Assembly: GCA_965222525.1 (NCBI GenBank)
Contig: OZ244955.1
Coordinates: forward strand, 1,674,001 to 1,738,000
Source: CBDCUF01 sp965222525
Lineage (GTDB): Bacteria > Pseudomonadota > Alphaproteobacteria > Rickettsiales > UBA8987
Length of the DNA stretch: 64,000 nt
Direction: 5' to 3'
This document shows positions 7,763 through 16,624 of the stretch, piece by piece. The translations under genes were made by a program, and so were the position numbers. Under the pieces are notes generated by a model. The model did no database searches, was not told where the DNA came from, and was given only the letters and a program-made list of their open reading frames with translations. Position 1 is the first letter of the stretch. Each line of letters starts with the position of its first letter.

Positions 7763-9366
7763 GAGCAACTCCCGCAACCACCTGAATCGCATTCCAACCC
7801 GGAAACAGACGTTTTAGGTATATTACCACTCATCGTATTTTTATGAGTCTTAGCACCAAAGAGGCTGGTTTTACTTTGTCCATCGGAACAACCATTACCG
7901 AAGCTGAACCCGCATGAAGAACGCACGTCAAATGCGATTTCGTTATCAAACGGTGTTTCTCCGGCATACTCACGATGGTTGGTCGGAATCACATAGCGAT
8001 CTTCATAATTGGCCAATGCCATGATGCGGTACATATCATCGACCATTGGCTCATCCAGACCTACCTGATCGAGAATATCAGTACTATTAACGCCTTCCAC
8101 ATTCTTAGCCCGCATATATTCCCGCATGGCAATCATCCTCTCCAGCGCGTGGACAACCGGTTCTTCCTTCCCTGCCGTGAGCAGGTTGGCCAGATATTTT
8201 ACCGGAATCCGCAGTTTGTGGACATCGGGAATTACTCCGTTCATCTCGATCTGACCATTTGCCGCTGCATTATTGATGGGCGATAGCGGCGGAATATACC
8301 ATACCATTGGCAGGGTGCGATATTCCGGATGTAACGGAAATGCAACTTTCCACTCCATTGCCATCTTATAGACCGGCGAATTCTGTGCAGCCGTAATCCA
8401 GCTATCCGGCACACCATCTTCCTTCGCCTGGGCAATCACTTCTGGGTCGAACGGATCAAGGAAGATATCGCATTGCGCCTGGTAGAGATCTTCCGGGTCT
8501 TCAACACTAGCTGCTTTCTTAATGCGATCAGCATCATAAAGCAGTACACCTAAATAACGAATCCGCCCTACGCAGGTTTCTGAGCACACCGTTGGATCAC
8601 CCGCTTCAATACGCGGATAGCAGAAGGTACATTTTTCTGACTTACCCGATTGCCAGTTGAAGTAGATTTTCTTGTATGGGCAACCGGAAACACACATCCT
8701 CCAGCCGCGACATTTATCCTGATCAATGAGGACAATACCGTCTTCCTCACGTTTATATATTGCACCAGATGGGCAGGATGCCACACAGGTTGGGTTCAGG
8801 CAGTGCTCACAAAGACGCGGCAGATACATCATGAAGGTGTTTTCGAACTGGCCGTAAATGTTGGCCTCCACATCCTTAAAATTTTTAAAATTATAATCCT
8901 CACGACGTTTTTCAAACTCACCACCAAGAATTTCTTCCCAGTTTGGTCCCCATTCGGGTTTTTCCATTTTCTTGCCCGTAATCATGGAGTGGGCACGGGC
9001 TGTCGGCATTGCCTTGGATTCCGGCGCTTTTTGCAACCGTTCATACTCAAAAGTGAAGGGCTCGTAATAATCATCAATCTCCGGCAAATCGGGATTAGCA
9101 AATATTTTGGCCAGCAGGCGAAATTTGCCACCCATTTTAGGTGCAATGTCACCACTTGCTTTACGCTCCCAGCCACCATTCCAGACTTTCTGATCTTCCC
9201 ATTTTTTGGGATAACCCACGCCCGGTTTGGTTTCCACGTTGTTGAACCATACATATTCCACACCCTGACGTGAAGTCCAGACGTTCTTACACGTTACCGA
9301 ACAGGTGTGGCAGCCGATACATTTATCCAGATTCAGGACTTTTCCAATTTGTGCACGTATCTTCAT
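7759..9366 (-). CDS. narH: Respiratory nitrate reductase beta subunit (iron-sulfur)
   Basis: 535 residues. Four cysteine clusters are visible: CIGCHTCSVTC near residue 16; CEHCLNPTCVASC; CRGWRMCVSGC, in which a tryptophan replaces a cysteine as in the 3Fe-4S cluster of NarH; and CTFCYPRIEAG...CSETC. It passes electrons from NarI to NarG. Its ATG shares one base with the narG stop (TAATG). The C-terminus after the conserved FGNGCSDGQSKTSLFG region carries an extra tail ending CDSGGCGSCS. Confidence 0.96.
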   Translation of the reverse strand: MKIRAQIGKVLNLDKCIGCHTCSVTCKNVWTSRQGVEYVWFNNVETKPGVGYPKKWEDQKVWNGGWERKASGDIAPKMGGKFRLLAKIFANPDLPEIDDYYEPFTFEYERLQKAPESKAMPTARAHSMITGKKMEKPEWGPNWEEILGGEFEKRREDYNFKNFKDVEANIYGQFENTFMMYLPRLCEHCLNPTCVASCPSGAIYKREEDGIVLIDQDKCRGWRMCVSGCPYKKIYFNWQSGKSEKCTFCYPRIEAGDPTVCSETCVGRIRYLGVLLYDADRIKKAASVEDPEDLYQAQCDIFLDPFDPEVIAQAKEDGVPDSWITAAQNSPVYKMAMEWKVAFPLHPEYRTLPMVWYIPPLSPINNAAANGQIEMNGVIPDVHKLRIPVKYLANLLTAGKEEPVVHALERMIAMREYMRAKNVEGVNSTDILDQVGLDEPMVDDMYRIMALANYEDRYVIPTNHREYAGETPFDNEIAFDVRSSCGFSFGNGCSDGQSKTSLFGAKTHKNTMSGNIPKTSVSGLECDSGGCGSCS

Positions 9367-12300
9367 TATGCAACCTCCTCATGATTCAGGTTAGGCGTTC
9401 CGTCATCCAACCAATCGACCTTTTCTATTTTGCGAACAATCACAAACTCATCACGATTCGAACCAACCGTACCGTAATAGTTGAAGCCGTAGGCCAGTTG
9501 CGCATAACCGCCAATCATGTGTGTCGGCTTGACTACCGCCCGTGTAACAGAGTTGTGAATCCCCCCACGTTGCCCAGTTGTCTCAGACCCCGGCGTGTTG
9601 ATTATCTTTTCCTGTGCGTGGTACATCATGCTCATGCCCTCCGGCACGCGCTGAGACACCACCGCCCGTGCTGAGATAGCACCGTTGGTGTTATACAGCT
9701 CAATCCAGTCATTATCCTTAACGCCGATCTTACTGGCATCAATCTCACTGATCCAGACCACTGGCCCGCCGCGATTGAGTGTCAGCATCAACAGGTTTTC
9801 TGAATAGGTACTATGAATACCCCATTTTTGGTGAGGTGTGATCCAGTTCAGCACAACCTGCTTGCTTCCCTTGCCATGCCGATCAATCACTGGCGCAACG
9901 GTTTTGGTGTTTACCGGCGGCTTATAGACGCAGAGAGACTCTCCAAAATCACGCATCCATTCGTGATCCTGATAGAATTGCTGACGGCCGGTGAGTGTAC
10001 GCCACGGGATCAGCTCATGGGTGTTGGTATATCCCGCATTATAGCTGACATGCTCATCTTCCAGACCACTCCATGTCGGTGAAGAGATGATTTTACGCGG
10101 CTGTGCCTGAATATCGCGGAAACGGATTTTCTCTTCTTCCTTCGGTTTAGCCAGATGGGTATGGTCACGCCCGGTAAAATTACCCAGAGCTTCCCATGCT
10201 TTCACGGCCACCTGACCATTCGTTTCCGGTGCGAGTGATAACACTACTTCCGTAGCATCAATATCCGACTCAATACGCGGCAATCCTTTAGCAACCCCTT
10301 CTCTCGTTACCAATCGGTTTAATTCGCCGAGGAAATGGACTTCTTTCTCTGTGTTCCAGGCGATACCTTTACCGCCATTACCAATCTTGGTCATTAAAGG
10401 TCCAAGTGCGGTGAATTTTTTATAGGTATCTGGATAATCACGTTCCACCTCAATCAAAGCTGGCATAGTTTTGCCAGGAATCGGATCAACCTCACCTTTT
10501 TTCCATTCCTGTACCTCAAAAGGCTGTCCCAGTTCTGCGGGGGTATCATGTAGAATAGGCAAGGCTACCAAATCTTTTTCTGCTCCCAAATGGCCTTCAC
10601 ACAACTCAGAGAACTTCTTGGCAATACCCTTATAAATATCCCAGTCACTACGTGACTCCCATGCAGGATCAACCGCTCGTGACAGCGGATGAATAAAGGG
10701 GTGCATGTCAGAAGTATTCAGGTCATTCTTCTCATACCACGTTGCCGACGGCAGCACGATATCGGAATAGACGCAGGTTGTGGACATACGGAAATCCAAC
10801 GTGACTATTAGATCGAGCTTTCCTTCAGGAGCCTGATCGTGCCAGACTACTTCCTGAGGCTTCTTACCACCCAGCTCACCCAAATCCTTGCCAAGTACGC
10901 CATGAGATGTTCCCAGCAAATGTTTGAGCATATATTCATGCCCTTTACCGGAAGACCCCAGTAGATTAGAACGCCAGACGAACAGGTTACGTGGAAAGTT
11001 TCGCGGATCATCCGGATCTTCACAGGAGAACCGAAGCGATCCGGATTTCAATCGATCGACCACATACTCCTTGCTGTCCTTACCAGCTTTCTGTGCTGTT
11101 TTGGTGAGCGCTAGCGGATTTTCTTCCAGCTGCGGTGCGGAAGGTAACCATCCCATGCGTTCGGAGCGTACATTGCAATCAATCAGCGAGTAATCATTCC
11201 ACTTATTAGGGTCAGCCAATGGAGAGAGAATTTCATCGATCTCCAGCTTCTCGTAACGCCACTGGTTGGAGTGGTTATAGAAAAAGCTGGTGGAATTCAT
11301 GTGACGTGGCGGGCGATGCCAATCTAAGGCGAAGGCTAAAGGCTGCCACCCTGTTTGTGGGCGTAATTTTTCCTGGCCAACATAGTGTGACCAGCCACCA
11401 CCGGATTTACCGATACATCCACACATCATTAGAATATTGATAATACCACGATAGATCATATCCATATGATACCAGTGGTTAATGGCCGCACCTAAGATTA
11501 CCATCGAGCGACCATGAGTTTTATCAGCATTATCTGCAAATTCACGGGCGATACGCGTCACCAGATCGGCCGGTACGCCTGTAATTTTCTCCTGCCATAC
11601 TGGGGTATAAGGAATATCATCTTCCAGTGAAGTTGCAACGTTTCCACTATCAAGACCACGATCAATGCCATAATTTGCCACCATCAGGTCAAAGACAGTA
11701 GCCACCAATACTTCTGTCTTGTCATCAAGTTTAATGCGCTTTGCCGGTACGTTACGCACTAGCACACTCTCATGATTGGTATGTGTGAAAATGGGTTGGT
11801 CATTTTCCAGATTACCAAAATATGGGAACTTAACCGATACAACTTCATCAGCACCATCAATAAACGTGGTTTGCGGCCAGACTTCTGATCCATCTGCCAA
11901 ATTCTTGGCTTCTAGATTCCATTTTCTACTTTCATCCCAGCGCGAACCAATGGTGCCATTTGGCACTACCACCTCATTCGTATTGGCATCAACAATAACC
12001 GGCTTCCATTCTGAATTTTTCTTTTCTCCAAGCGCACCTTTAAAATCAGAAGCACGCAGCGTGCGGCTCGGCACATAGCCATCATCATGCCCTTCCAGCA
12101 TGATCAGGAAGGGCATATCGGTATACATGCGGCAGTAATCATCAAAATATTCGCTTTTACCCGCACAGTGAAATTCTTTAAGAATCACATGCCCCATCGC
12201 CATAGCAAGCGCTGAATCCGTACCCTGACGCACCGGCAACCAATTATCAGAAAGTTTGGCTACCTCGCTATAATCTGGTGTTACAGCCACGGTCTTTGTA

Positions 12301-13127
12301 CCGTTGTACCGAGCCTCTGTAAAGAAGTGTGCATCAGGCGTACGTGTTTGCGGTACGTTTGACCCCCATGCAATGATATAGGAGGAATTGTACCAATCCG
12401 CACTTTCTGGCACATCGGTCTGCTCACCCCAGGTTTGTGGGCTGGAAGGAGGTAAGTCGCAATACCAATCATAAAAGCTCATGCAGGTACCACCGATGAG
12501 TGATAAATAGCGACTACCCGCTGCATAAGACACCATTGACATAGCAGGAATCGGTGAGAAACCGATAATACGGTCTGGCCCATAAGTTTTTGCCGTATAG
12601 ACATTAGAGGCAGCAATAATCTCGTTCACCTCACTCCAGGTAGCACGTACCATACCACCCAAGCCACGCACTTTCTTATACTCTTTTGCTTTTTGGGGAA
12701 CTGTGACAATGCTTTCCCATGCATCAACGGGATCGCTATGTTTTGCCTTGGCAGCCCGCCACAATTTCAGCAAACGGGAGCGGACCATCGGATATTTTAA
12801 ACGTGCCGCACTGTAAAGATACCAGCTATAGCTGGCACCACGGGAACAACCACGTGGCTCATGGTTGGGAAGGTCAGGGCGTGTACGCGGATAGTCTGTC
12901 TGTTGCGTTTCCCATGTGACTAAACCGTTCTTCACATAAATTTTCCAACTACAGGAGCCAGTGCAGTTTACGCCATGGGTAGAGCGCACAACCTTGTCAT
13001 GCGACCAGCGTTCACGATATACACGCTCCCAATCACGGTTTTCTTCCGTAGTAATTCCGTGCCCCTCCGAAAATTTTTCGGGAGCTTTGTCGGTAAAAAA
13101 TGTCAATTTATCTATAATATGGCTCAT
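9366..13127 (-). CDS. narG: Respiratory nitrate reductase alpha subunit (molybdopterin)
   Basis: 1253 residues, the normal NarG length. The N-terminus has HGVNCTGSCSWKIYVKNG, giving the His/Cys ligands of the FS0 iron-sulfur cluster. DWYCDLPPSSPQTWGEQTD contains the aspartate expected to bind molybdenum. Later landmarks are IAWGSNVPQTRTPDAHF, GCIGKSGGGWSHYVGQEK and a C-terminal molydopterin dinucleotide-binding domain. It reduces nitrate to nitrite at the cytoplasmic face of the inner membrane using quinol electrons supplied through NarHI. A ribosome binding site AAGGGG lies seven bases before the ATG. No Tat signal, as expected for the cytoplasm-facing enzyme. Confidence 0.97.
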   Translation of the reverse strand: MSHIIDKLTFFTDKAPEKFSEGHGITTEENRDWERVYRERWSHDKVVRSTHGVNCTGSCSWKIYVKNGLVTWETQQTDYPRTRPDLPNHEPRGCSRGASYSWYLYSAARLKYPMVRSRLLKLWRAAKAKHSDPVDAWESIVTVPQKAKEYKKVRGLGGMVRATWSEVNEIIAASNVYTAKTYGPDRIIGFSPIPAMSMVSYAAGSRYLSLIGGTCMSFYDWYCDLPPSSPQTWGEQTDVPESADWYNSSYIIAWGSNVPQTRTPDAHFFTEARYNGTKTVAVTPDYSEVAKLSDNWLPVRQGTDSALAMAMGHVILKEFHCAGKSEYFDDYCRMYTDMPFLIMLEGHDDGYVPSRTLRASDFKGALGEKKNSEWKPVIVDANTNEVVVPNGTIGSRWDESRKWNLEAKNLADGSEVWPQTTFIDGADEVVSVKFPYFGNLENDQPIFTHTNHESVLVRNVPAKRIKLDDKTEVLVATVFDLMVANYGIDRGLDSGNVATSLEDDIPYTPVWQEKITGVPADLVTRIAREFADNADKTHGRSMVILGAAINHWYHMDMIYRGIINILMMCGCIGKSGGGWSHYVGQEKLRPQTGWQPLAFALDWHRPPRHMNSTSFFYNHSNQWRYEKLEIDEILSPLADPNKWNDYSLIDCNVRSERMGWLPSAPQLEENPLALTKTAQKAGKDSKEYVVDRLKSGSLRFSCEDPDDPRNFPRNLFVWRSNLLGSSGKGHEYMLKHLLGTSHGVLGKDLGELGGKKPQEVVWHDQAPEGKLDLIVTLDFRMSTTCVYSDIVLPSATWYEKNDLNTSDMHPFIHPLSRAVDPAWESRSDWDIYKGIAKKFSELCEGHLGAEKDLVALPILHDTPAELGQPFEVQEWKKGEVDPIPGKTMPALIEVERDYPDTYKKFTALGPLMTKIGNGGKGIAWNTEKEVHFLGELNRLVTREGVAKGLPRIESDIDATEVVLSLAPETNGQVAVKAWEALGNFTGRDHTHLAKPKEEEKIRFRDIQAQPRKIISSPTWSGLEDEHVSYNAGYTNTHELIPWRTLTGRQQFYQDHEWMRDFGESLCVYKPPVNTKTVAPVIDRHGKGSKQVVLNWITPHQKWGIHSTYSENLLMLTLNRGGPVVWISEIDASKIGVKDNDWIELYNTNGAISARAVVSQRVPEGMSMMYHAQEKIINTPGSETTGQRGGIHNSVTRAVVKPTHMIGGYAQLAYGFNYYGTVGSNRDEFVIVRKIEKVDWLDDGTPNLNHEEVA

Positions 13128-13144
13128 TTTATAACCCCTTACTT

Positions 13145-14758
13145 TTATGGATTTTTCACATAGGCGTTCTTACGCAGGTAGAACCACCAGTTAATAACGA
13201 TGCATACCGTGTAGAAAATAGCGAATCCGTAGAGTGCAATTTCTGGCGTGGTCGCCTTAATTTGCTCACCAAACACTTTGGGAATAATAAAGGCACCGTA
13301 CGCCGCCACGGCAGATGTCCATCCCAGCACTGGCCCAGCTTGTTCCTTGTCGAACACCATGGCAATGGTACGGAATGTAGAACCGTTACCGATCCCAGTT
13401 GCGGCAAAAAGAACCAAAAACAAAATCAGGAATGGGTAGAAATAATCCTCCGGTGTGGCTGAGGCATAGGCTGCTTTCATGAAGTAGGCCACACCCAACG
13501 CACTAGCTACCATGACAACAGAGATAATCTGCGTGACCAGTGCCCCCCCCATCTTATCAGCAATCTTGCCGCCAACAGGACGAATCAATGCGCCAATAAA
13601 TGGCCCCATCCAAGCAAACATAAGTGCAGAAGGACCGTTGGGGTTGATGGTGTCGTGAGTCATCACCCCATCCACAATCAGATGCTGGAAGCCGAATATC
13701 ACCTTAATGGACAGTGCCAACGCTGCAGAATATCCGATAAATGAACCAAATGTCATTGTGTAGATAACTGTCATGGCCCAAGTATGTTTGTTGTTAAAAA
13801 TGCGATATTGCCGTTTCATCCCTTTTTTATAGGCACCACCCAGCGGCAATAATTTCAGCACAAACACAGTGGCAGCGATAACCAATGGCAGGACAATCCA
13901 TTTATTCAGTTCCAGTCCCATGCCATTGGCTCTTTCTGGTAACATAAGATAAAGTCCTGCTGCTGCAATAGCTAGCCCAATACCAAGCATCACAATAATT
14001 TTGAAGAAAGCACTGGCTGTGGAATCAATATTTGGTGACACATGATCATCAATGATATTATTCATACCAATCCATGTAGCAAATGCTAGAGGGACCAAAA
14101 AGCACAGCCAGATATACCCGGCATTCTGAATCCAGGTTTCAGAACCGGCCTCTATTTTACCAATCAAAGTACCACTAGTATTTTGCAGGATCATAGATTC
14201 CCCCCCAAACACCGCTATCGTCATGACTAAAGGTACCAGAATTTGCATGGTAGTCACACCAAAATTTCCCAGCCCAGCATTCATACCCAACGAATAGCCC
14301 TGAACCCGCTTGGGAAAAAAGAAACTGATATTGGACATGGAAGAAGCAAAATTTCCGCCGCCAAAACCAGAAAGCAGCGCAAGTAACTGGAAATGCCATA
14401 ATGGAGTATTAGAGTCTTGAAGTGCTATACCTGTGCCTAACGCTGGCAAAATCAGAAGCGAGGTAGTCAGGAAGATGGTATTCCGTCCACCTGCCAAACG
14501 GATAAAAAAAGAGCTGGGAATACGCAGTGTCGCGCCAGATAGCCCAGCAATTGCCATTAAAGAAAATAAATCCGGCTTGCTGAAGGGAAAACCCAAATTG
14601 AGCATTTGCACAGTAATGATACCCCAATATAGCCATACAGCAAAACCGCACAAGAGACTCGGAATAGAAATCCACAAGTTACGGTTAGCAACAGACTTTC
14701 CGTATGATTGCCATTGCTGTTCGTCTTCAGGATTCCAGTTTTGTAGATCTTTTGCCAT
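13145..14758 (-). CDS. narK: Nitrate/nitrite transporter, MFS NarK family (second copy)
   Basis: 537 residues with 12 or more membrane segments. The nitrate signature regions are present: SGFGGGNFASSMSNISFFFP in the first half and AATGIGNGSTFRTIAMVF in the second. An unusually long stretch between helices 5 and 6 contains a periplasmic loop (ENTSGTLIGKIEAGSETW). It lies 13 bases after the first narK and 17 bases before narG. By analogy with tandem NarK1-NarK2 systems the first partner is a nitrate/proton importer and this one exchanges nitrate for nitrite. That split of tasks is inference. Confidence 0.92.
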   Translation of the reverse strand: MAKDLQNWNPEDEQQWQSYGKSVANRNLWISIPSLLCGFAVWLYWGIITVQMLNLGFPFSKPDLFSLMAIAGLSGATLRIPSSFFIRLAGGRNTIFLTTSLLILPALGTGIALQDSNTPLWHFQLLALLSGFGGGNFASSMSNISFFFPKRVQGYSLGMNAGLGNFGVTTMQILVPLVMTIAVFGGESMILQNTSGTLIGKIEAGSETWIQNAGYIWLCFLVPLAFATWIGMNNIIDDHVSPNIDSTASAFFKIIVMLGIGLAIAAAGLYLMLPERANGMGLELNKWIVLPLVIAATVFVLKLLPLGGAYKKGMKRQYRIFNNKHTWAMTVIYTMTFGSFIGYSAALALSIKVIFGFQHLIVDGVMTHDTINPNGPSALMFAWMGPFIGALIRPVGGKIADKMGGALVTQIISVVMVASALGVAYFMKAAYASATPEDYFYPFLILFLVLFAATGIGNGSTFRTIAMVFDKEQAGPVLGWTSAVAAYGAFIIPKVFGEQIKATTPEIALYGFAIFYTVCIVINWWFYLRKNAYVKNP

Positions 14759-14771
14759 TATTAATTCTCCT

Positions 14772-16454
14772 TTATACTTTGACCATTGTTTCGCTTTTTG
14801 CTAACATTTCTTCGCTTTGCATCTTGAGCATAGCGGCACGCTGTTCCATCTGCTGACTTTCCTGCGCTAGCAACTCACTGCGCTGCCGTAATGCTTCGCT
14901 TTCAAGAAATGCCATAATAGTTTCTTCTTCTGTCGCCAGTTCAGGTAGGAACTTCGGCCCACGAAGCTCTGGATGTTGTTTGCGCTCCATACGCTGAATG
15001 GCAAAATGCATCCAAGCAAGAGCAATAAAAATAATAACGGTAAGTAGCATGAAACAACTGGTCCATACGCCGATGAAGTCGTTCATAATTCCAAAGGTAA
15101 TAGGCAGGAAAAAGCCACCTAGCCCACCAATTAATCCTACCATACCACCAACAGAGCCGACATGATTTGGATAATAAACAGGGATGTGCTTATAGACCGC
15201 TGCCTTACCCAAAGACATAAAAAAACCAAGAATCACACTTAAGCTAACAAACAGCCACAAAGGAATACCAAAGCTGAAATCTAGTGTTTTCTGGGCGATG
15301 ATTTGCACTATATTTTTCTTTCTATCATAGACAGCATTCAACTCACCTATGGTACTAAAAATAGAAGCAAGCTCATCGACGGAAATTTTCCCAGCAACAG
15401 ACAAACGACTGAAAGCAGCCTCTTTGTCAACTTTAGAAAGCGCTTCAGCAACATTAGAGATTTCAACCATAGCAGCACCGTCAACCATCTCCACATTCTT
15501 TATGACAGATGAATTCCCGATAGCGTTCACAGTATACCTTGTTTCAGGATAAGACATGACAAACGTACAAGCAATGCTGGCAATGAAGGTCCAATACATA
15601 ACGGCACGTGCTCCCCATTTATCTGACATCCAGCCACCAAGTGCACGGAAGACACTGCCAGGCATCGCGTAACAAGCGGTAAGCATACCTGCTGTAGCAA
15701 GATCAAGCCCATAAGCCCCGACATAGTAGCGAGGTAACCAGAGTGCGAGCGCAACAAATGCACCAAACACGAAAAAGTAATAAAGAGAAAAACGCCATAC
15801 TTGTAGATTCTTAAGAGGCTCCAGCTGTTTCACGAAGGGAACACGTTCCACACCACGCTCTTTTCGTTCCTGCGAGGCGGGATCATTTTTCGTAAAGAGG
15901 AAAAACAGAATTGCTGTCATAGCAACTACCACAGCATAGATTTGTGCAACCCCCTGCCACTCACCACCCATAGCAGCCAGAAGAATCGGTGCGCCGAAGT
16001 TTGTGACGGCTGCCCCTACATTACCTGCTCCAAAAATACCAAGTGCCGTGCCTGTTTTTTCCTTAGGATACCAGGTGGAGACATACTGTACGCCCACCGC
16101 AAAACCACCTCCGGCCAGACCAACTCCTAGTGCCGCTAGCAGAAATACAGGATAAGTCGTGGCCATGGTCAGTAAATAAGTCGCCACTGCAGTTGCTAGC
16201 ATTTGCAAAGTAAAAATGACTCGACCACCATATTGATCCGCCCACACACCCAAAAAAATACGACTCAAAGAACCGGTAAGTACCGGAGTAGCAACCAGAA
16301 TACCGAATTGCGTATCGCTCAGCCCTAACTCAGCTTTAATTTTGATGCCGATGATAGAAAAAATGGTCCAGACAGCAAAACAGACAGTAAACGCCAATGT
16401 ACTGGCGGTTAGAGCCTGAATTTGTTGACCTGAAGTTACATTTTTTAAGCTCAT
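14772..16454 (-). CDS. narK: Nitrate transporter, MFS NarK1-type, with loop insertion and C-terminal coiled coil
   Basis: 560 residues, longer than usual NarK1 (about 430-470). Residues 1-300 give the first eight or nine helices with ALGVGLAGGGFAVGVQYVSTWYP and GIFGAGNVGAAVTNFGAPI. An insertion of about 70 residues (roughly 311-388) follows SYPETRYTV. The family then resumes with SLGKAAVYKHIPVYYPNHVG. The last 45 residues are charged and rich in Gln, Glu, Met and Leu, likely coiled coil. A good ribosome binding site (GAGGTG) precedes the ATG. As the first gene of the operon it is directly behind the FNR-type promoter. Confidence 0.92.
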   Translation of the reverse strand: MSLKNVTSGQQIQALTASTLAFTVCFAVWTIFSIIGIKIKAELGLSDTQFGILVATPVLTGSLSRIFLGVWADQYGGRVIFTLQMLATAVATYLLTMATTYPVFLLAALGVGLAGGGFAVGVQYVSTWYPKEKTGTALGIFGAGNVGAAVTNFGAPILLAAMGGEWQGVAQIYAVVVAMTAILFFLFTKNDPASQERKERGVERVPFVKQLEPLKNLQVWRFSLYYFFVFGAFVALALWLPRYYVGAYGLDLATAGMLTACYAMPGSVFRALGGWMSDKWGARAVMYWTFIASIACTFVMSYPETRYTVNAIGNSSVIKNVEMVDGAAMVEISNVAEALSKVDKEAAFSRLSVAGKISVDELASIFSTIGELNAVYDRKKNIVQIIAQKTLDFSFGIPLWLFVSLSVILGFFMSLGKAAVYKHIPVYYPNHVGSVGGMVGLIGGLGGFFLPITFGIMNDFIGVWTSCFMLLTVIIFIALAWMHFAIQRMERKQHPELRGPKFLPELATEEETIMAFLESEALRQRSELLAQESQQMEQRAAMLKMQSEEMLAKSETMVKV

Positions 16455-16495
16455 TATTAAGCACCTCAGCTTTGGTTGCTCACTATTTCGCGGTC

Positions 16496-16536
16496 ATTAT
16501 GTCCAAATCTATTCAGAGAAATGTGATGTAGGTCAA
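16496..16536 (-). promoter_or_regulatory. FNR/Dnr-type promoter of the nitrate operon
   Basis: On the minus strand TTGACCTACATCAC (16536-16523) is a close match to the FNR/ANR/Dnr consensus TTGAT-N4-ATCAA. Downstream, CATAAT (16501-16496) makes a -10 element. A start about seven bases further on puts the box centre near -41, the standard position for activation by FNR-family regulators. There is no good -35 hexamer, so the promoter should depend on the activator. This predicts that the narK1-narK2-narGHJI-ppiC transcript is made under oxygen limitation. FNR and Dnr sites cannot be told apart here. Confidence 0.7.
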
Positions 16537-16624
16537 AAAGTAGAAATTATATCCTACTGTACCACATTTTCATGAGGATGTTGGGATGTAGCAGTATAAA
16601 GGATGATTAAACACTTTCCTTTTA

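Noticed and set aside
8650..9273. 207-codon open frame on the plus strand opposite narH
   Set aside because: It lies antisense to a certain narH and shows no domain or ribosome binding site; composition mirrors the coding strand.
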